From Planctomycetota bacterium (GTDB lineage Bacteria; Planctomycetota; UBA1135; UBA2386): a stretch of DNA of 64,000 nucleotides. This document shows, in pieces, positions 27,737 through 35,727 of this stretch. The position numbers and the translations under genes are program-made. The notes beneath the pieces are model-generated. The model was not told where the DNA came from. It searched no databases and worked only from the letters and a program-made list of their open reading frames with translations. Where the stretch lies: contig JANQJF010000063.1 in NCBI GenBank assembly GCA_028281765.1, positions 53,849 through 117,848 on the forward strand, written 5' to 3'. How positions within the stretch are numbered: the stretch's first letter is position 1; every line of letters begins with the position of its first letter.

Positions 27737-28344
27737 AGATCCATCCGACCGCCCTCGTAGAAGACGACGTCGAGATCGGATCGGAGACCGCGGTTTGGGA
27801 CAACGCGCACATTCGCACGGGCGCGACGATCGGCGCACACTGCATCATCGGTGAGAAGAGCTACATCGCCTACGACGTATCGATCGGCGACCTCGTAAAG
27901 ATCAACGGCCACGTCTCCATCTGCACGGGCGTGACGATCGAAGACGGCTGCATGATCGCCGCGCACGCGGTGTTCACGAACGACCGCACACCGCGCGCGA
28001 CCGACCCGGAGACCACGCAGCTGCGGGACTCCGCTCCGGACGAATCCACCGAGCGAACGACCGTGCGCCGCGGCGCGACGATCGGAGCGAACGCCACGAT
28101 CGGACCGGGCCTCGAACTCGGCACGTTCTGCATGGTCGGTATGGGCGCGGTCGTCACGCGCGACGTGCCGCCGTTCACCCTCGTCGTCGGTAATCCCGCG
28201 CGCGTCGCCGGCCTGGTTCGGCGGGACGGTGAGCTCGTTTGGCGCGCCGAGACCGGGTCTCTTCCGGACGAGGGAACCCGGCTCGAATGTGGCGACGGCA
28301 CGGTGCTCGAGATGCGCGACGGCGCTCCGCGCCTCGTAGAGTGA
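27733..28344 (+). CDS. wbpD: Left-handed beta-helix N-acetyltransferase (WbpD-like)
   Basis: 203 residues from a GTG at 27733 that overlaps the preceding stop. Hexapeptide repeats ([LIV]GxxxxI pattern, for example VEIGSETAVW, IGAHCIIGEK, IGANATIGPG) form a left-handed beta-helix, followed by MGAVVTRDVPPFTLVVGNPARV, the usual end of the coil in sugar acetyltransferases. It would acetylate the 3-amino group of the UDP-sugar to give a 2,3-diacetamido-uronic acid. The usual length of WbpD/WlbB is about 190. The last 30 residues form a small extension. Confidence 0.85.
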   Translation: MKIHPTALVEDDVEIGSETAVWDNAHIRTGATIGAHCIIGEKSYIAYDVSIGDLVKINGHVSICTGVTIEDGCMIAAHAVFTNDRTPRATDPETTQLRDSAPDESTERTTVRRGATIGANATIGPGLELGTFCMVGMGAVVTRDVPPFTLVVGNPARVAGLVRRDGELVWRAETGSLPDEGTRLECGDGTVLEMRDGAPRLVE

Positions 28345-28354
28345 TGGCGCTAGC

Positions 28355-29725
28355 ATGCGCATCACGATCGCCATCCTGACTCTCATCGCCGTCGGCTGGC
28401 TCGTGTGGGAGTTCATCGGTGAACCCGACCCACCTCCCGAGATCCCGGTCGAAGAGTCCGGACCCGACGCGGCGACACCGCATCCACGAGTCGCGGAGTC
28501 GCCAGGTACAGCCGAGCCGACGAGCAGTCCGGCGCCGAAGCTTCGCACGACGGCCCCGACCGACGGTGGGCCTGGCGTCTTCGGCACGGTGACGCAACTC
28601 GGGAGAGCCGCCCCGAACCGCATCATCCGAGTGCGGGGGACGCGGCGAAACGAAACCGAGTTCGTCGCTCAAACCACGACGGACGCCGAGGGTCGGTATT
28701 TCGTCGCGACGGGCCCGGGCCAGATGCACGTTCGCCTGCACGGGTCGGAGGCGAAGCCGCACCCGAGCCACACGGCTCAAACGCCCCTGGTTTCACTCTC
28801 ACAGATTCCGGTCGCACACGCGTACGCAGAAGTCCACGACGCACCCGTACGTCGAGATTTCGTGGCCCCGGGCGGCCGTGTCGAAGTACGCGTGCGCGAC
28901 GCCGAACGCGGCACGCCGATCGCCGGAGCGTCGGTGCGTTCGACGATCTCGCGAGGCTGGATGGTCTGGGCGCAGCAGACGGACTCTTCGGGGCGATGCG
29001 TGTTCTCCGACGTCGCGCTCGCGCGATTCGAGTTCGAGGCGACTGCCGCGCTGTTCCTCTCGTCGGGCGATCGCGTTGGCCACCCGACCGAGACCACACC
29101 GACGGTGTTTCTCGATCTGCTTCTGCAGCCGGAAAGCGCGATCGTCGTCTCGCTCGTCGATGAAGGCGGCAAACGCGTTCCGATCTCGGCCGCACTTCGA
29201 CTGTCCGTACATCGCAACGGCGACCCCGGCCCGGTCACGCAAACGTCAAGGCATGGATTCCGCGGCAAGGATCGCCCGACGGAGATCACCTACGGCCAAC
29301 TCCGACCCGGCCCCTACCGCATCGCACTCGACGACGAACGCGTCCCCGACGGCACGACAACGGCCCTGCGATACCAGCCGGTCGACGCGATCCACGAAGT
29401 GCAGGTGGAGGCGCTGCCGCGCGAGCGAGTGAACGCGGAGCTCAGGGTTCGGTATCGGTGCTACGCCCAACTCCGCGGCCGCAACCACAACGGCTCGGTA
29501 GCTCATGGCAGCCGCGTCCGCATCCAGCGCCTCGACGGCGACACCCGCCGCATCCTGCCGGCACCCTGGCAGCGCCGCGAAATGCATCGCGACCTCCACT
29601 TCGACGGCTACCTCGCGCCGGGTTCCTACGTCGTGCGCTTCCACGGACCGGACGGTCAGCAATGGCAAGAGCGGCTCGACGTGACGCGGGAACCGATCAC
29701 GCGCGACTTCGACTTGCCATGGTGA
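28355..29725 (+). CDS. Membrane-anchored surface protein with carboxypeptidase-regulatory-like domains
   Basis: 456 residues. A single N-terminal hydrophobic segment (ITIAILTLIAVGWLVWEFI) is followed by a long Pro/Ser/Thr/Glu stretch that should be disordered. Three or more beta-sandwich modules then appear, each opening with a GxV-type strand (for example PGVFGTVTQLG, GGRVEVRVRDAERGTPIAGASV). The same design occurs in the protein at 6023-6868. It starts 10 nt after the acetyltransferase gene and may be part of that transcript. Function unknown; it could present or bind surface polymer. Confidence 0.72.
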   Translation: MRITIAILTLIAVGWLVWEFIGEPDPPPEIPVEESGPDAATPHPRVAESPGTAEPTSSPAPKLRTTAPTDGGPGVFGTVTQLGRAAPNRIIRVRGTRRNETEFVAQTTTDAEGRYFVATGPGQMHVRLHGSEAKPHPSHTAQTPLVSLSQIPVAHAYAEVHDAPVRRDFVAPGGRVEVRVRDAERGTPIAGASVRSTISRGWMVWAQQTDSSGRCVFSDVALARFEFEATAALFLSSGDRVGHPTETTPTVFLDLLLQPESAIVVSLVDEGGKRVPISAALRLSVHRNGDPGPVTQTSRHGFRGKDRPTEITYGQLRPGPYRIALDDERVPDGTTTALRYQPVDAIHEVQVEALPRERVNAELRVRYRCYAQLRGRNHNGSVAHGSRVRIQRLDGDTRRILPAPWQRREMHRDLHFDGYLAPGSYVVRFHGPDGQQWQERLDVTREPITRDFDLPW

Positions 29726-29783
29726 GGGGTCTCCAAGGCAGTGTGGCATGTGGGCAGCTCGTGCGGCCTTGGCCAACCTGAGG

Positions 29784-29831
29784 TTTGGCCGGCTGCGCCG
29801 GAAACACCAAGCAACAAAACAACCGAGAAGC
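29784..29831 (+). repeat. Terminal repeat 1 (forward), element A
   Basis: 48 bp: a GGCCGGCTGCGCCGG hairpin, then GGAAACACCAAGCAA, a second octamer CAAAACAA, and CCGAGAAGC. Two octamer units. Confidence 0.7.
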
Positions 29832-30077
29832 TGGCGGACGCGATCGGTCGATCAAGCGATATCGGGAAACGGTGCAACCGGCCGTTCCAGAATGCGGCGT
29901 TGCAGATCGAGCAGCCACACAACGGGCCGCTCCACGCAAAACGACAGTCCAGCTCGCCTTACTCGTAACGCATTCGGTCGGCCGAGAGCGCCGGATGCCC
30001 GAGATGCCTCTCCGCAACGATGATGATCCAAGACGCACGGCTGCCGGCCGTCGTTGGAACGGCGAAAATCTTCCGAT

Positions 30078-30128
30078 GCTTCTTGGTCGCTTGGTCGCTT
30101 GGTCGCTTGGTGTTTCCGGCGAAGCCGG
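30078..30128 (-). repeat. Terminal repeat 2 (reverse), element A
   Basis: 51 bp on the reverse strand: the same hairpin (CCGGCTTCGCCGG) followed by GGAAACACC and three perfect AAGCGACC octamers before AAGAAGC. This is the longest copy. Confidence 0.75.
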
Positions 30129-30332
30129 TGAAGCCGTAGGCACGCCCCAGGCCCGCCGACAAGACCAACGCCGTCCAGTGCCGCCCTCCCTCCAGTCCGC
30201 GCAACTCAACGCACCTCGTAGTCCCGCACGTACGCAATCCCCAACACCGAGTCGCTGAGTACACCTGGTCGGTTGGCGCGCGGAAGGCAGTGATCCGGTA
30301 TGGACAAGCGAACGCAACTGGGCTGCCGACGG
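30129..30332. other. Spacer between the two inverted elements
   Basis: 204 nt between copies A and B. I find no gene, no further copy of the terminal repeat and no obvious target-site duplication. Together with the flanks this makes 29726-30706 a gene-free stretch of nearly 1 kb. Confidence 0.5.
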
Positions 30333-30380
30333 TTTGGCCGGCTTCGCCGGAAACACCAAGCAACAAGGCAACCAAGAAGC
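30333..30380 (+). repeat. Terminal repeat 3 (forward), element B
   Basis: 48 bp, TTTGGCCGGCTTCGCCGG then GGAAACACCAAGCAA, CAAGGCAA and CCAAGAAGC; two octamers. The first 18 bases match repeat 1 apart from one or two positions in the hairpin loop. Confidence 0.75.
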
Positions 30381-30629
30381 GTGCGGACGGTCTTGCTCGA
30401 TCCAGCGACGACCGGCAGCCGAGGCATCTTGGTCAATCGATATGGCGGATAAGACGTATCGGGCATTCGGCGGTCATGGCCGATCCGACGCTTCACGAGT
30501 AAGGCGAGTGGATCTCTAGGTTGCGTGGAGCGGTCCGTGGTGTAGCTACCCGGATGGCTGCTCCGCGTTTCTGACTTGCCAGTTTCGTGCACTGCCCGAG
30601 AGCGCCCGACGAACCAGCGACGTCCGCCA

Positions 30630-30664
30630 GCTTCTTGGTTGCTTGGTGTTTCCGGCGCAGCCGG
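30630..30664 (-). repeat. Terminal repeat 4 (reverse), element B
   Basis: 35 bp on the reverse strand: CCGGCTGCGCCGG, GGAAACACC, a single AAGCAACC octamer and AAGAAGC. This is the shortest copy. Confidence 0.75.
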
Positions 30665-30706
30665 TCACGGCGCCGGCACGCCGTCGATCGCTGACCGCCA
30701 GTGACC

Positions 30707-32332
30707 TCAGTCGCCGCGCGGCGCGAAGAACTCGATGCGCTTCGCTGCGGTTCCAGCGACGCCGCTCGGCGTGCCGAAGTCGGCGACCAGTCCTTGGAAC
30801 ACGAGGCTCGCACCGGCCAATCCCGGCAACGCCGGAATCGGGATCGTCCACGAACCGTGCCCCTCACCCCACAGCTGCCCGTGCAGGGTGCCGAGGTTGA
30901 GCACCTGGAGAGCCGGCGACGCCCCGACGAACAGCGGCACGCCCTGGAACGACACCGAACCATCGCCGGCCTGCGTATCGAGCAGTAGCACCGCCGGCAT
31001 GCCGCCGGCCGCGTCGCCGAGGCCGATCGTGAAGTCCGGGTGGCCGAGCACCGCGGGCTCGACCGCGATCAGCTGCGGCACGATCCCGAACGTGCCCTGC
31101 GTGCCGTGCCCGATCGTCTCGCTCGCGGCCGCGCGCTCCGTGAACAGCGTCGGCCGATCGAACGGTGGCAGCTCGTTCTCGACGCGCGGGTCGGTCAAGC
31201 CGTTCTGCAGGAACGCGGCGAGCGCGGTCTTCTCCTCCGCGGTCAAGCCCAGCGGCTGGAAGAAGCCGCCGCCCGGGTTGAAGTCACCACCCCGGTCGTA
31301 GAACTCGACGACGTCGGTCAACGTCCGCGCGCCGCCGTTGTGGAAGAACGCCGGCCGCAGTCCGAGGTTGCGCAGCAGCGGCGACTTGAACGCCCCCATG
31401 TGATTCGGCTGCCCGGTCACGCCACCGAGACCGGGATCCTCCGACGCGGGGCGGACACCCGTGCGCGCAAACGTCTGGTTGAAGTCGACGAGGTTGTGAC
31501 AACCGATGCAGTTCGATGCGAAGAACACGCCCCAGCCCTGCGTCTCGAGCGCACCCATCGGCTCGCCGAATTCGAGCATCCGATCGAACGGGGACTGGTT
31601 CGAGATCAGCGTCCGTTCGTAGGTCGCGATCGCCTTCGCGATGCGAACCGGCGTGACCTCCGGCGTCCCGAACACTTCGGCGAACACGTCCCGGTAGCTG
31701 CGATCGCCGAGCCACGCTTCGAGGTCACCGGGCAGGTCCGACGCGAGTGACAGCGGTCGCCAGTTCGCGATGCGCGCCGCGACCTCGGCCCAGTCGATGT
31801 CGATGTGACCCATCTCGACGGAGTTGACCGGCGGACCGAGCGCCTGCGCTTCGAGCGACGCGCCCGCCGGAATCTCGATGAGCCCGGTCAACGGGTCGAC
31901 GAGAACGTCGTCGACCGCGCCGTCCCAGAGCTGCCGCGTGAACACGGCCGCGTTGATGAACGACGGCGACAAGCGATGCGTGACCTGCTGGTGCACGCCG
32001 AAGTCGTCGGTCCCGACATACTGACCACTCGTGGTCTCCGCGACGACGCCCGTCGCCCCGCGGATGTCGTCCTCGGTGCCGTAGACCCCGTCTGCGCCGG
32101 GGTGCGCGGAGTCCAACGTGCGCGGATCCGAACCACCGGCGGCCGGACGATGGCACGTGCCGCACGCGACCGTGCCGCTCGACGACAGCTGCTCGTCCCA
32201 GAAGAGCACCTTGCCGAGCATCGCCTTGTTCACGGCGAAAGGGTTCTCGACGGGATGCTCGATCTCGGGGAACGCCTGCGCGGTAGCAGTGGCGCTCAGG
32301 GTGAGGACGAGTGCAATCGGGATCCGGCGCAT
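30707..32332 (-). CDS. Di-haem cytochrome c peroxidase/MauG family protein with extra C-terminal domain
   Basis: 541 residues. Signal peptide (cut near AQA, residue 20). Two c-type haem motifs, CGTCH at 57-61 and CIGCH at 275-279, are spaced as in bacterial cytochrome c peroxidases, with the conserved FFHNGGARTLTDVVEFYDRGG near residue 345. These periplasmic enzymes reduce H2O2 with electrons from cytochromes, or carry out MauG-type oxidations. From about residue 440 there is an extra domain of about 100 residues (TIGLGDAAGGMPAVLLLD ... LVFQGLVADFGTPSG), resembling the C-terminal modules of other secreted proteins here. Gene-free DNA lies downstream. Confidence 0.9.
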   Translation of the reverse strand: MRRIPIALVLTLSATATAQAFPEIEHPVENPFAVNKAMLGKVLFWDEQLSSSGTVACGTCHRPAAGGSDPRTLDSAHPGADGVYGTEDDIRGATGVVAETTSGQYVGTDDFGVHQQVTHRLSPSFINAAVFTRQLWDGAVDDVLVDPLTGLIEIPAGASLEAQALGPPVNSVEMGHIDIDWAEVAARIANWRPLSLASDLPGDLEAWLGDRSYRDVFAEVFGTPEVTPVRIAKAIATYERTLISNQSPFDRMLEFGEPMGALETQGWGVFFASNCIGCHNLVDFNQTFARTGVRPASEDPGLGGVTGQPNHMGAFKSPLLRNLGLRPAFFHNGGARTLTDVVEFYDRGGDFNPGGGFFQPLGLTAEEKTALAAFLQNGLTDPRVENELPPFDRPTLFTERAAASETIGHGTQGTFGIVPQLIAVEPAVLGHPDFTIGLGDAAGGMPAVLLLDTQAGDGSVSFQGVPLFVGASPALQVLNLGTLHGQLWGEGHGSWTIPIPALPGLAGASLVFQGLVADFGTPSGVAGTAAKRIEFFAPRGD

Positions 32333-32375
32333 GCCACGAGGCTAACAGATCCGCCTCGCCCGCACCGCGCCCCGG

Positions 32376-32948
32376 TCAGTCCTTCGCCCGCCCCAAGAAC
32401 TCACCCGTCCGCGTATCCACCGTCACCTTGACCGCCCCGTCGATGTGCTCGGGGATCTGCACGACGTGTCCGGTCTCGAGCGTCGCGGGCTTGGTGCGGC
32501 CCGTCGCGGAGTTGCCCTTCACGCCAGGCGACGTTTCCGTGATCTGCAGGTTCACCGTGTTCGGCAACTCGAGCGCGATCGGCGCCTGGTTGTAGTAGAG
32601 CGCGCGCACTCCCTCGATGCCCTCGACGAGGAACTTCGCTTCCCACTCGAGGTCCTCCTTGGCGATTTCGAACTGCTCGTAGGTGTCGTTGTTCATGAAG
32701 TGGAACGACGACGGGTCGGAGTAGAGGAACTGGATCGGATGCCGATCGACGTCCGGCACGCCGAACGTGTCGCCACCGCGGAACGACTTGTCGATGCGCT
32801 GCTTGGTCTTGAGGTTGCGCAGCTTGACGCGGTGGATCGTGTTGCCGCCGCGCGCGGTCGGCGACGACGTCTGGGTGGATTCGACGAGATGGGGCGCGCC
32901 ATCGAAGTCGATGATGACGCCGCGCTTGAGATCGCTGGTGGAATACAT
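32376..32948 (-). CDS. efpL: Elongation factor P-like protein of the YeiP/EfpL type
   Basis: 190 residues in the usual three beta domains (KOW-like, OB and C-terminal). It binds the ribosomal E-site and relieves stalling at difficult peptide bonds such as polyproline. The tip loop is SPTARGG with Arg33, as in E. coli YeiP/EfpL (SPTARG, Arg33), not the modified Lys34 loop PGKG of canonical EF-P. The C-terminal signature ALELPNTVNLQITETSPG followed by KPATLETG also fits that subfamily. Start ATG at 32948; longer readings upstream are antisense. It is divergent from the pseudouridine synthase gene. No modification enzyme gene is nearby, consistent with an unmodified Arg. Confidence 0.9.
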   Translation of the reverse strand: MYSTSDLKRGVIIDFDGAPHLVESTQTSSPTARGGNTIHRVKLRNLKTKQRIDKSFRGGDTFGVPDVDRHPIQFLYSDPSSFHFMNNDTYEQFEIAKEDLEWEAKFLVEGIEGVRALYYNQAPIALELPNTVNLQITETSPGVKGNSATGRTKPATLETGHVVQIPEHIDGAVKVTVDTRTGEFLGRAKD

Positions 32949-33086
32949 GGTTCGAGTGTTCGGTCCGGCGCGAGAGCATCGCGTCCGGCAACCTTCCTGC
33001 CAAGAAGAGAAGAGCCCAGAGAAAGGACAACGGGGAAGAACCACGAGCCCAGAGACGGCGACCCGAAATCCGGATAGCCTCGCGGC

Positions 33087-33785
33087 GTGGCCGAAGACGC
33101 GCTTCCGACCCTCCAAATCCTCTACCAGGACGACAACATCGTCGCGGTGTCGAAGCCCAGCGGCATGCTCGTCCACCGTTCGGAGGAAGCGCCAGACCGC
33201 GTCGTCGTCCTGCAGACGCTGGCCGCCCAGCTCGGCACCTACGTCTACCCGGTCCAACGACTGGACCGCGGCACGTCGGGGGTGCTGATCTTCGGGCTGT
33301 CGTCCAAGGACGCAGGCAAGCTGCAGAAGTCGCTGACCGCGGAGACCGCGCGCAAGGAGTACGTGACCCTCGTCCGCTGGCCGCAGGAGCAACACCCGCT
33401 CGACGACCACTGGGAGTGCACGCGTCCGCTGCGCAACTCGGCCGGCGAGCCGCGACCGGCCCGCAGCGAGTTTCAGGTGGTCGAACACTTCGGCCGCTTC
33501 GCGCTGGTCCGCGCGCGGATCTACACCGGTCGCTTCCGACAGATTCGCCGCCACCTCAACCACTGCGCCCGGCACGTGATCGGCGACACGAGCCACGGCA
33601 AGGGGCGCGTCAACCAAGAGTTTCGCGACCGCTACGGGCTTGACCGGCTCTTCCTGCACGCACATCGCGTTGCGTTCGAGCACCCGGTGGACGAACACCC
33701 GATGGCGGTCGTCGACCCGCTGCCGCGCGAACTCCTCGACGTGCTCGCGGCGCTGCGAGAGCGACGCGACGCGCAAACCGCGTGA
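33087..33785 (+). CDS. RluA-family pseudouridine synthase (TruC-like)
   Basis: 232 residues from a GTG. Motif I YQDDNIVAVSKPSGMLVH and motif II VQRLDRGTSGV (catalytic Asp60) define the RluA superfamily. The end contains YTGRFRQIRRHLNH and LFLHAHRVAFEHP. The short length and lack of an S4 domain fit TruC, which modifies U65 of tRNA, although other RluA-type targets are possible. Its stop lies 1 nt from the stop of the convergent sigma gene. Confidence 0.87.
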   Translation: MAEDALPTLQILYQDDNIVAVSKPSGMLVHRSEEAPDRVVVLQTLAAQLGTYVYPVQRLDRGTSGVLIFGLSSKDAGKLQKSLTAETARKEYVTLVRWPQEQHPLDDHWECTRPLRNSAGEPRPARSEFQVVEHFGRFALVRARIYTGRFRQIRRHLNHCARHVIGDTSHGKGRVNQEFRDRYGLDRLFLHAHRVAFEHPVDEHPMAVVDPLPRELLDVLAALRERRDAQTA

Positions 33786-33786
33786 G

Positions 33787-35061
33787 TCAGAATCGCGGCG
33801 CGGCGTCGCCGCGCTCACACGCCGCGAGACGACGCTCGAGCAAGTTTCGTTCCGGATCCGTACACGGCAGTTCGAGAGCCACTCGGTAGTGGGCGGCCGC
33901 GCGCGCGTGGTCACCGGCGCGCCACATGAGGTGGGCTTGCGTGACCGGCAACAGCGCGTAGGCACTGAGAACACCAGTGCTCTCGAGTCGCTCCAACTCG
34001 ACGAGTGCGGACTCCGGACCGTCGACTTGGGCGAGCGCCACGGCTCGGTTGAGACGCACGATCGGCGAAGCGGACAGCGAGACGAGCTCGTCGTAGCGCG
34101 CGAGGATGCGCCCCCAGTCGGTCTCTTCGTAGCTCCGCGCCGCCGCGTGCAGCGACGCGATCGCGGCCTCGACGTGAAAGGGCGTCAGCTCGTCCCCGGC
34201 AATCGCGCGGCCGAACTCCGTCGTCGCCGCGCCGAGCCAGGTCTTGTCCCATTTCGAACGATCCTGCTCCGCCAACGTCAGCAGCTCACCGGTATCGCCA
34301 GTGCGCGCGCCGATCCGAGCACCGAGGAACAGCATCAGCGCCAGGAGGGCATGGACCTTCGGTCGATCGATCTCGCGCTCGTTCGTGAGGGCCTTGGCGA
34401 GCCGAATCGCTTCGCATACCAAGTCCTCACGCACGAGATCCGCGCCGCGATGCGCTCGGTATCCCTCGTTGAACACGAGGTAGATCACCTCGAGGACCGA
34501 GTCGAGCCGACTGCTCATCTCCGCCGGTCCGGGCACCTCGAACGCGACCGACTCGCGCTGCAGCTTCGCTTTCGCGCGGGTCAGCCGCTGCGCGATCGTC
34601 GCCTCCTTTTGCAGGAGCGCGCTCGCAATCTCTCGGGACCCGAAACCGCACAGCGTCTTGAGCGTGAGCGCGACGCGCGCATCTGCTGGTAGCGCTGGGT
34701 GGCAACACGTGAACATCATCCGCAGAGAGTCGTCCGCGACCGCGCCGTCCGGTTCGACGTCCGCGGGCATCCGACGCTCCGCGAGCACGCGCAGGTCGTC
34801 GGCCTTGGACTCTGCGAGCTTGCCGTGCCGAATCACGCTCAGCGCGAGATTGCGCGCGACCCGACCCAGCCAGGCCTCGGGATCGTCCGGCGTGCCGTGG
34901 AATGGCCACGTGTGCATCGCCCTGAGCAGCGCCTCTTGCACGACGTCTTCGACCAGGTCGAGGCGCTGCGGCCCGAATACGCGGGTCAACCGCGCGACCA
35001 GCCGCCGGTAGTGGCGGCGGAACACGTGTTCGATCGGCGCGAGCTCGGGCTGGTCGGCCAT
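33787..35061 (-). CDS. ECF sigma factor of the ECF42 type with C-terminal TPR-like extension
   Basis: 424 residues. The N-terminal sigma regions 2 and 4 (DVVQEALLRAMHTWP; ARVALTLKTLCGFGSREIASALL) are followed by a C-terminal domain of about 230 residues rich in helices (SSRLDSVLEVIYLVFNEGYRAHRG, then LLALMLFLGARIGAR), which in this family forms TPR-like repeats and is needed for activity. The preceding gene (5 nt away) encodes a YCII/DGPF protein, the defining partner of ECF42 sigmas. Control is not by a classical anti-sigma factor. Confidence 0.93.
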   Translation of the reverse strand: MADQPELAPIEHVFRRHYRRLVARLTRVFGPQRLDLVEDVVQEALLRAMHTWPFHGTPDDPEAWLGRVARNLALSVIRHGKLAESKADDLRVLAERRMPADVEPDGAVADDSLRMMFTCCHPALPADARVALTLKTLCGFGSREIASALLQKEATIAQRLTRAKAKLQRESVAFEVPGPAEMSSRLDSVLEVIYLVFNEGYRAHRGADLVREDLVCEAIRLAKALTNEREIDRPKVHALLALMLFLGARIGARTGDTGELLTLAEQDRSKWDKTWLGAATTEFGRAIAGDELTPFHVEAAIASLHAAARSYEETDWGRILARYDELVSLSASPIVRLNRAVALAQVDGPESALVELERLESTGVLSAYALLPVTQAHLMWRAGDHARAAAHYRVALELPCTDPERNLLERRLAACERGDAAPRF

Positions 35062-35066
35062 TCAAC

Positions 35067-35429
35067 CTAGATGTCCTCGGGCCCACCCATGAAGTCGACC
35101 TCGCGGATCTCGATGCTGCCGAACCGGAAATTCGGATGCTCTTTGCACAGCTCGACGGCGTGGTCGTAGTTCTCGGCGTCGATGATGTAGTAGCCGCCGA
35201 CGACTTCCTTGGTCTCGACGTAGGGCCCGTCCTTCGTCGTCACGCCGTCGGCGAGCATGACGCGCCCTTCGCCGTCGGTCAGCTTGTGCCCGACCTTCAG
35301 CCGGTTCTCGGCCGCCAGTTTGCCCGCCCAGCTCTCATAGCCCTCCAGCACCTTCTGCATGTCGTCCGGCGAAAAGCCGCTGTAGTCGAACTCGATGTCG
35401 GAACGGAGGATCAGCATGTACTTCGTCAT
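35067..35429 (-). CDS. YCII/DGPF-domain protein
   Basis: 120 residues. MTKYMLILRSD at the N-terminus and the eponymous DGPYVETKE motif identify the YCII-related DGPF family, small ferredoxin-like-fold proteins of uncertain biochemistry. It is the first gene of a two-gene operon with the ECF42 sigma (5 nt apart) and may be a target or modulator of that sigma factor. Confidence 0.93.
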   Translation of the reverse strand: MTKYMLILRSDIEFDYSGFSPDDMQKVLEGYESWAGKLAAENRLKVGHKLTDGEGRVMLADGVTTKDGPYVETKEVVGGYYIIDAENYDHAVELCKEHPNFRFGSIEIREVDFMGGPEDI

Positions 35430-35561
35430 CTCGGGATTCTCCCAGTTTCAGGGGGTTGCGCGGGGGGTTCGCCCCGCTGGATGACGACCTGACGTTGGGG
35501 TCGGCGCGGATTCGACAGGGAAATCTCGCGGGGTTCGGATTTTGCGCGAATGCGGGGCCAC

Positions 35562-35596
35562 GGGCACGGGGAACGGGCAGGGGCAGGCCCGTGCCC
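35562..35596. terminator. GC-rich hairpin in the gap before the beta-helix gene
   Basis: GGGCACGGG (35562-35570) pairs with CCCGTGCCC (35588-35596) around a G-rich 17-nt loop. It lies in the 298-nt gene-free gap between the divergent DGPF and beta-helix genes. The loop and flanks are also G-runs, so a G-quadruplex is an alternative. Role unknown. Confidence 0.35.
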
Positions 35597-35681
35597 CCTG
35601 CCGCCCTCAACCCCGTCTCCGAACCCCGCGCCCCCGTTTTTTGTGTCACGCATCCCACCCCTCCGTCCTCAGACAGTGGAG

Positions 35682-35700
35682 GCCGATCGTCGCGATCGGC
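35682..35700 (+). promoter_or_regulatory. Perfect inverted repeat upstream of the beta-helix gene
   Basis: GCCGATCG-TCG-CGATCGGC, an 8-bp stem ending 27 nt before the start codon at 35728. Placed in the probable 5' leader or promoter; it could be an operator or a leader hairpin. Confidence 0.4.
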
Positions 35701-35727
35701 GGAGCTCGGGAACTTTGAGGAACAACG

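Larger units (their letters stand above)
29784..30128 (+). mobile_element. MITE-like element, copy A
   Basis: A 345-bp non-coding unit bounded by inverted terminal repeats (29784-29831 and 30078-30128) built from GCCGG-hairpin, GGAAACACCAAGC and GAAGC blocks. The interior shares recognisable blocks with copy B read on the other strand, such as CCGCTCCACGCAA and CTCGCCTTACTCGT. No transposase is encoded, so if mobile it depends on another element. Several spurious open frames cross it, but they follow the repeat and are not protein-like. Confidence 0.6.
30333..30664 (-). mobile_element. MITE-like element, copy B (inverted relative to A)
   Basis: A 332-bp unit with terminal repeats at 30333-30380 and 30630-30664. 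On the reverse strand its interior runs GAAGCTGGCGGACG ... ACCGCTCCACGCAA ... CTCGCCTTACTCG, collinear with copy A but with many substitutions. This means two old insertions, or one duplicated and inverted. No coding potential is seen. Confidence 0.6.

Noticed and set aside
29697..30371. Reverse frame of 224 codons crossing the MITE-like element
   Set aside because: Its repeated peptide phrases come from the terminal repeat; there is no domain and codon bias is poor.
29784..30664. Integron attC-type cassette array
   Set aside because: No RYYYAAC/GTTRRRY core sites and no integrase; the terminal repeats are inverted, not direct.
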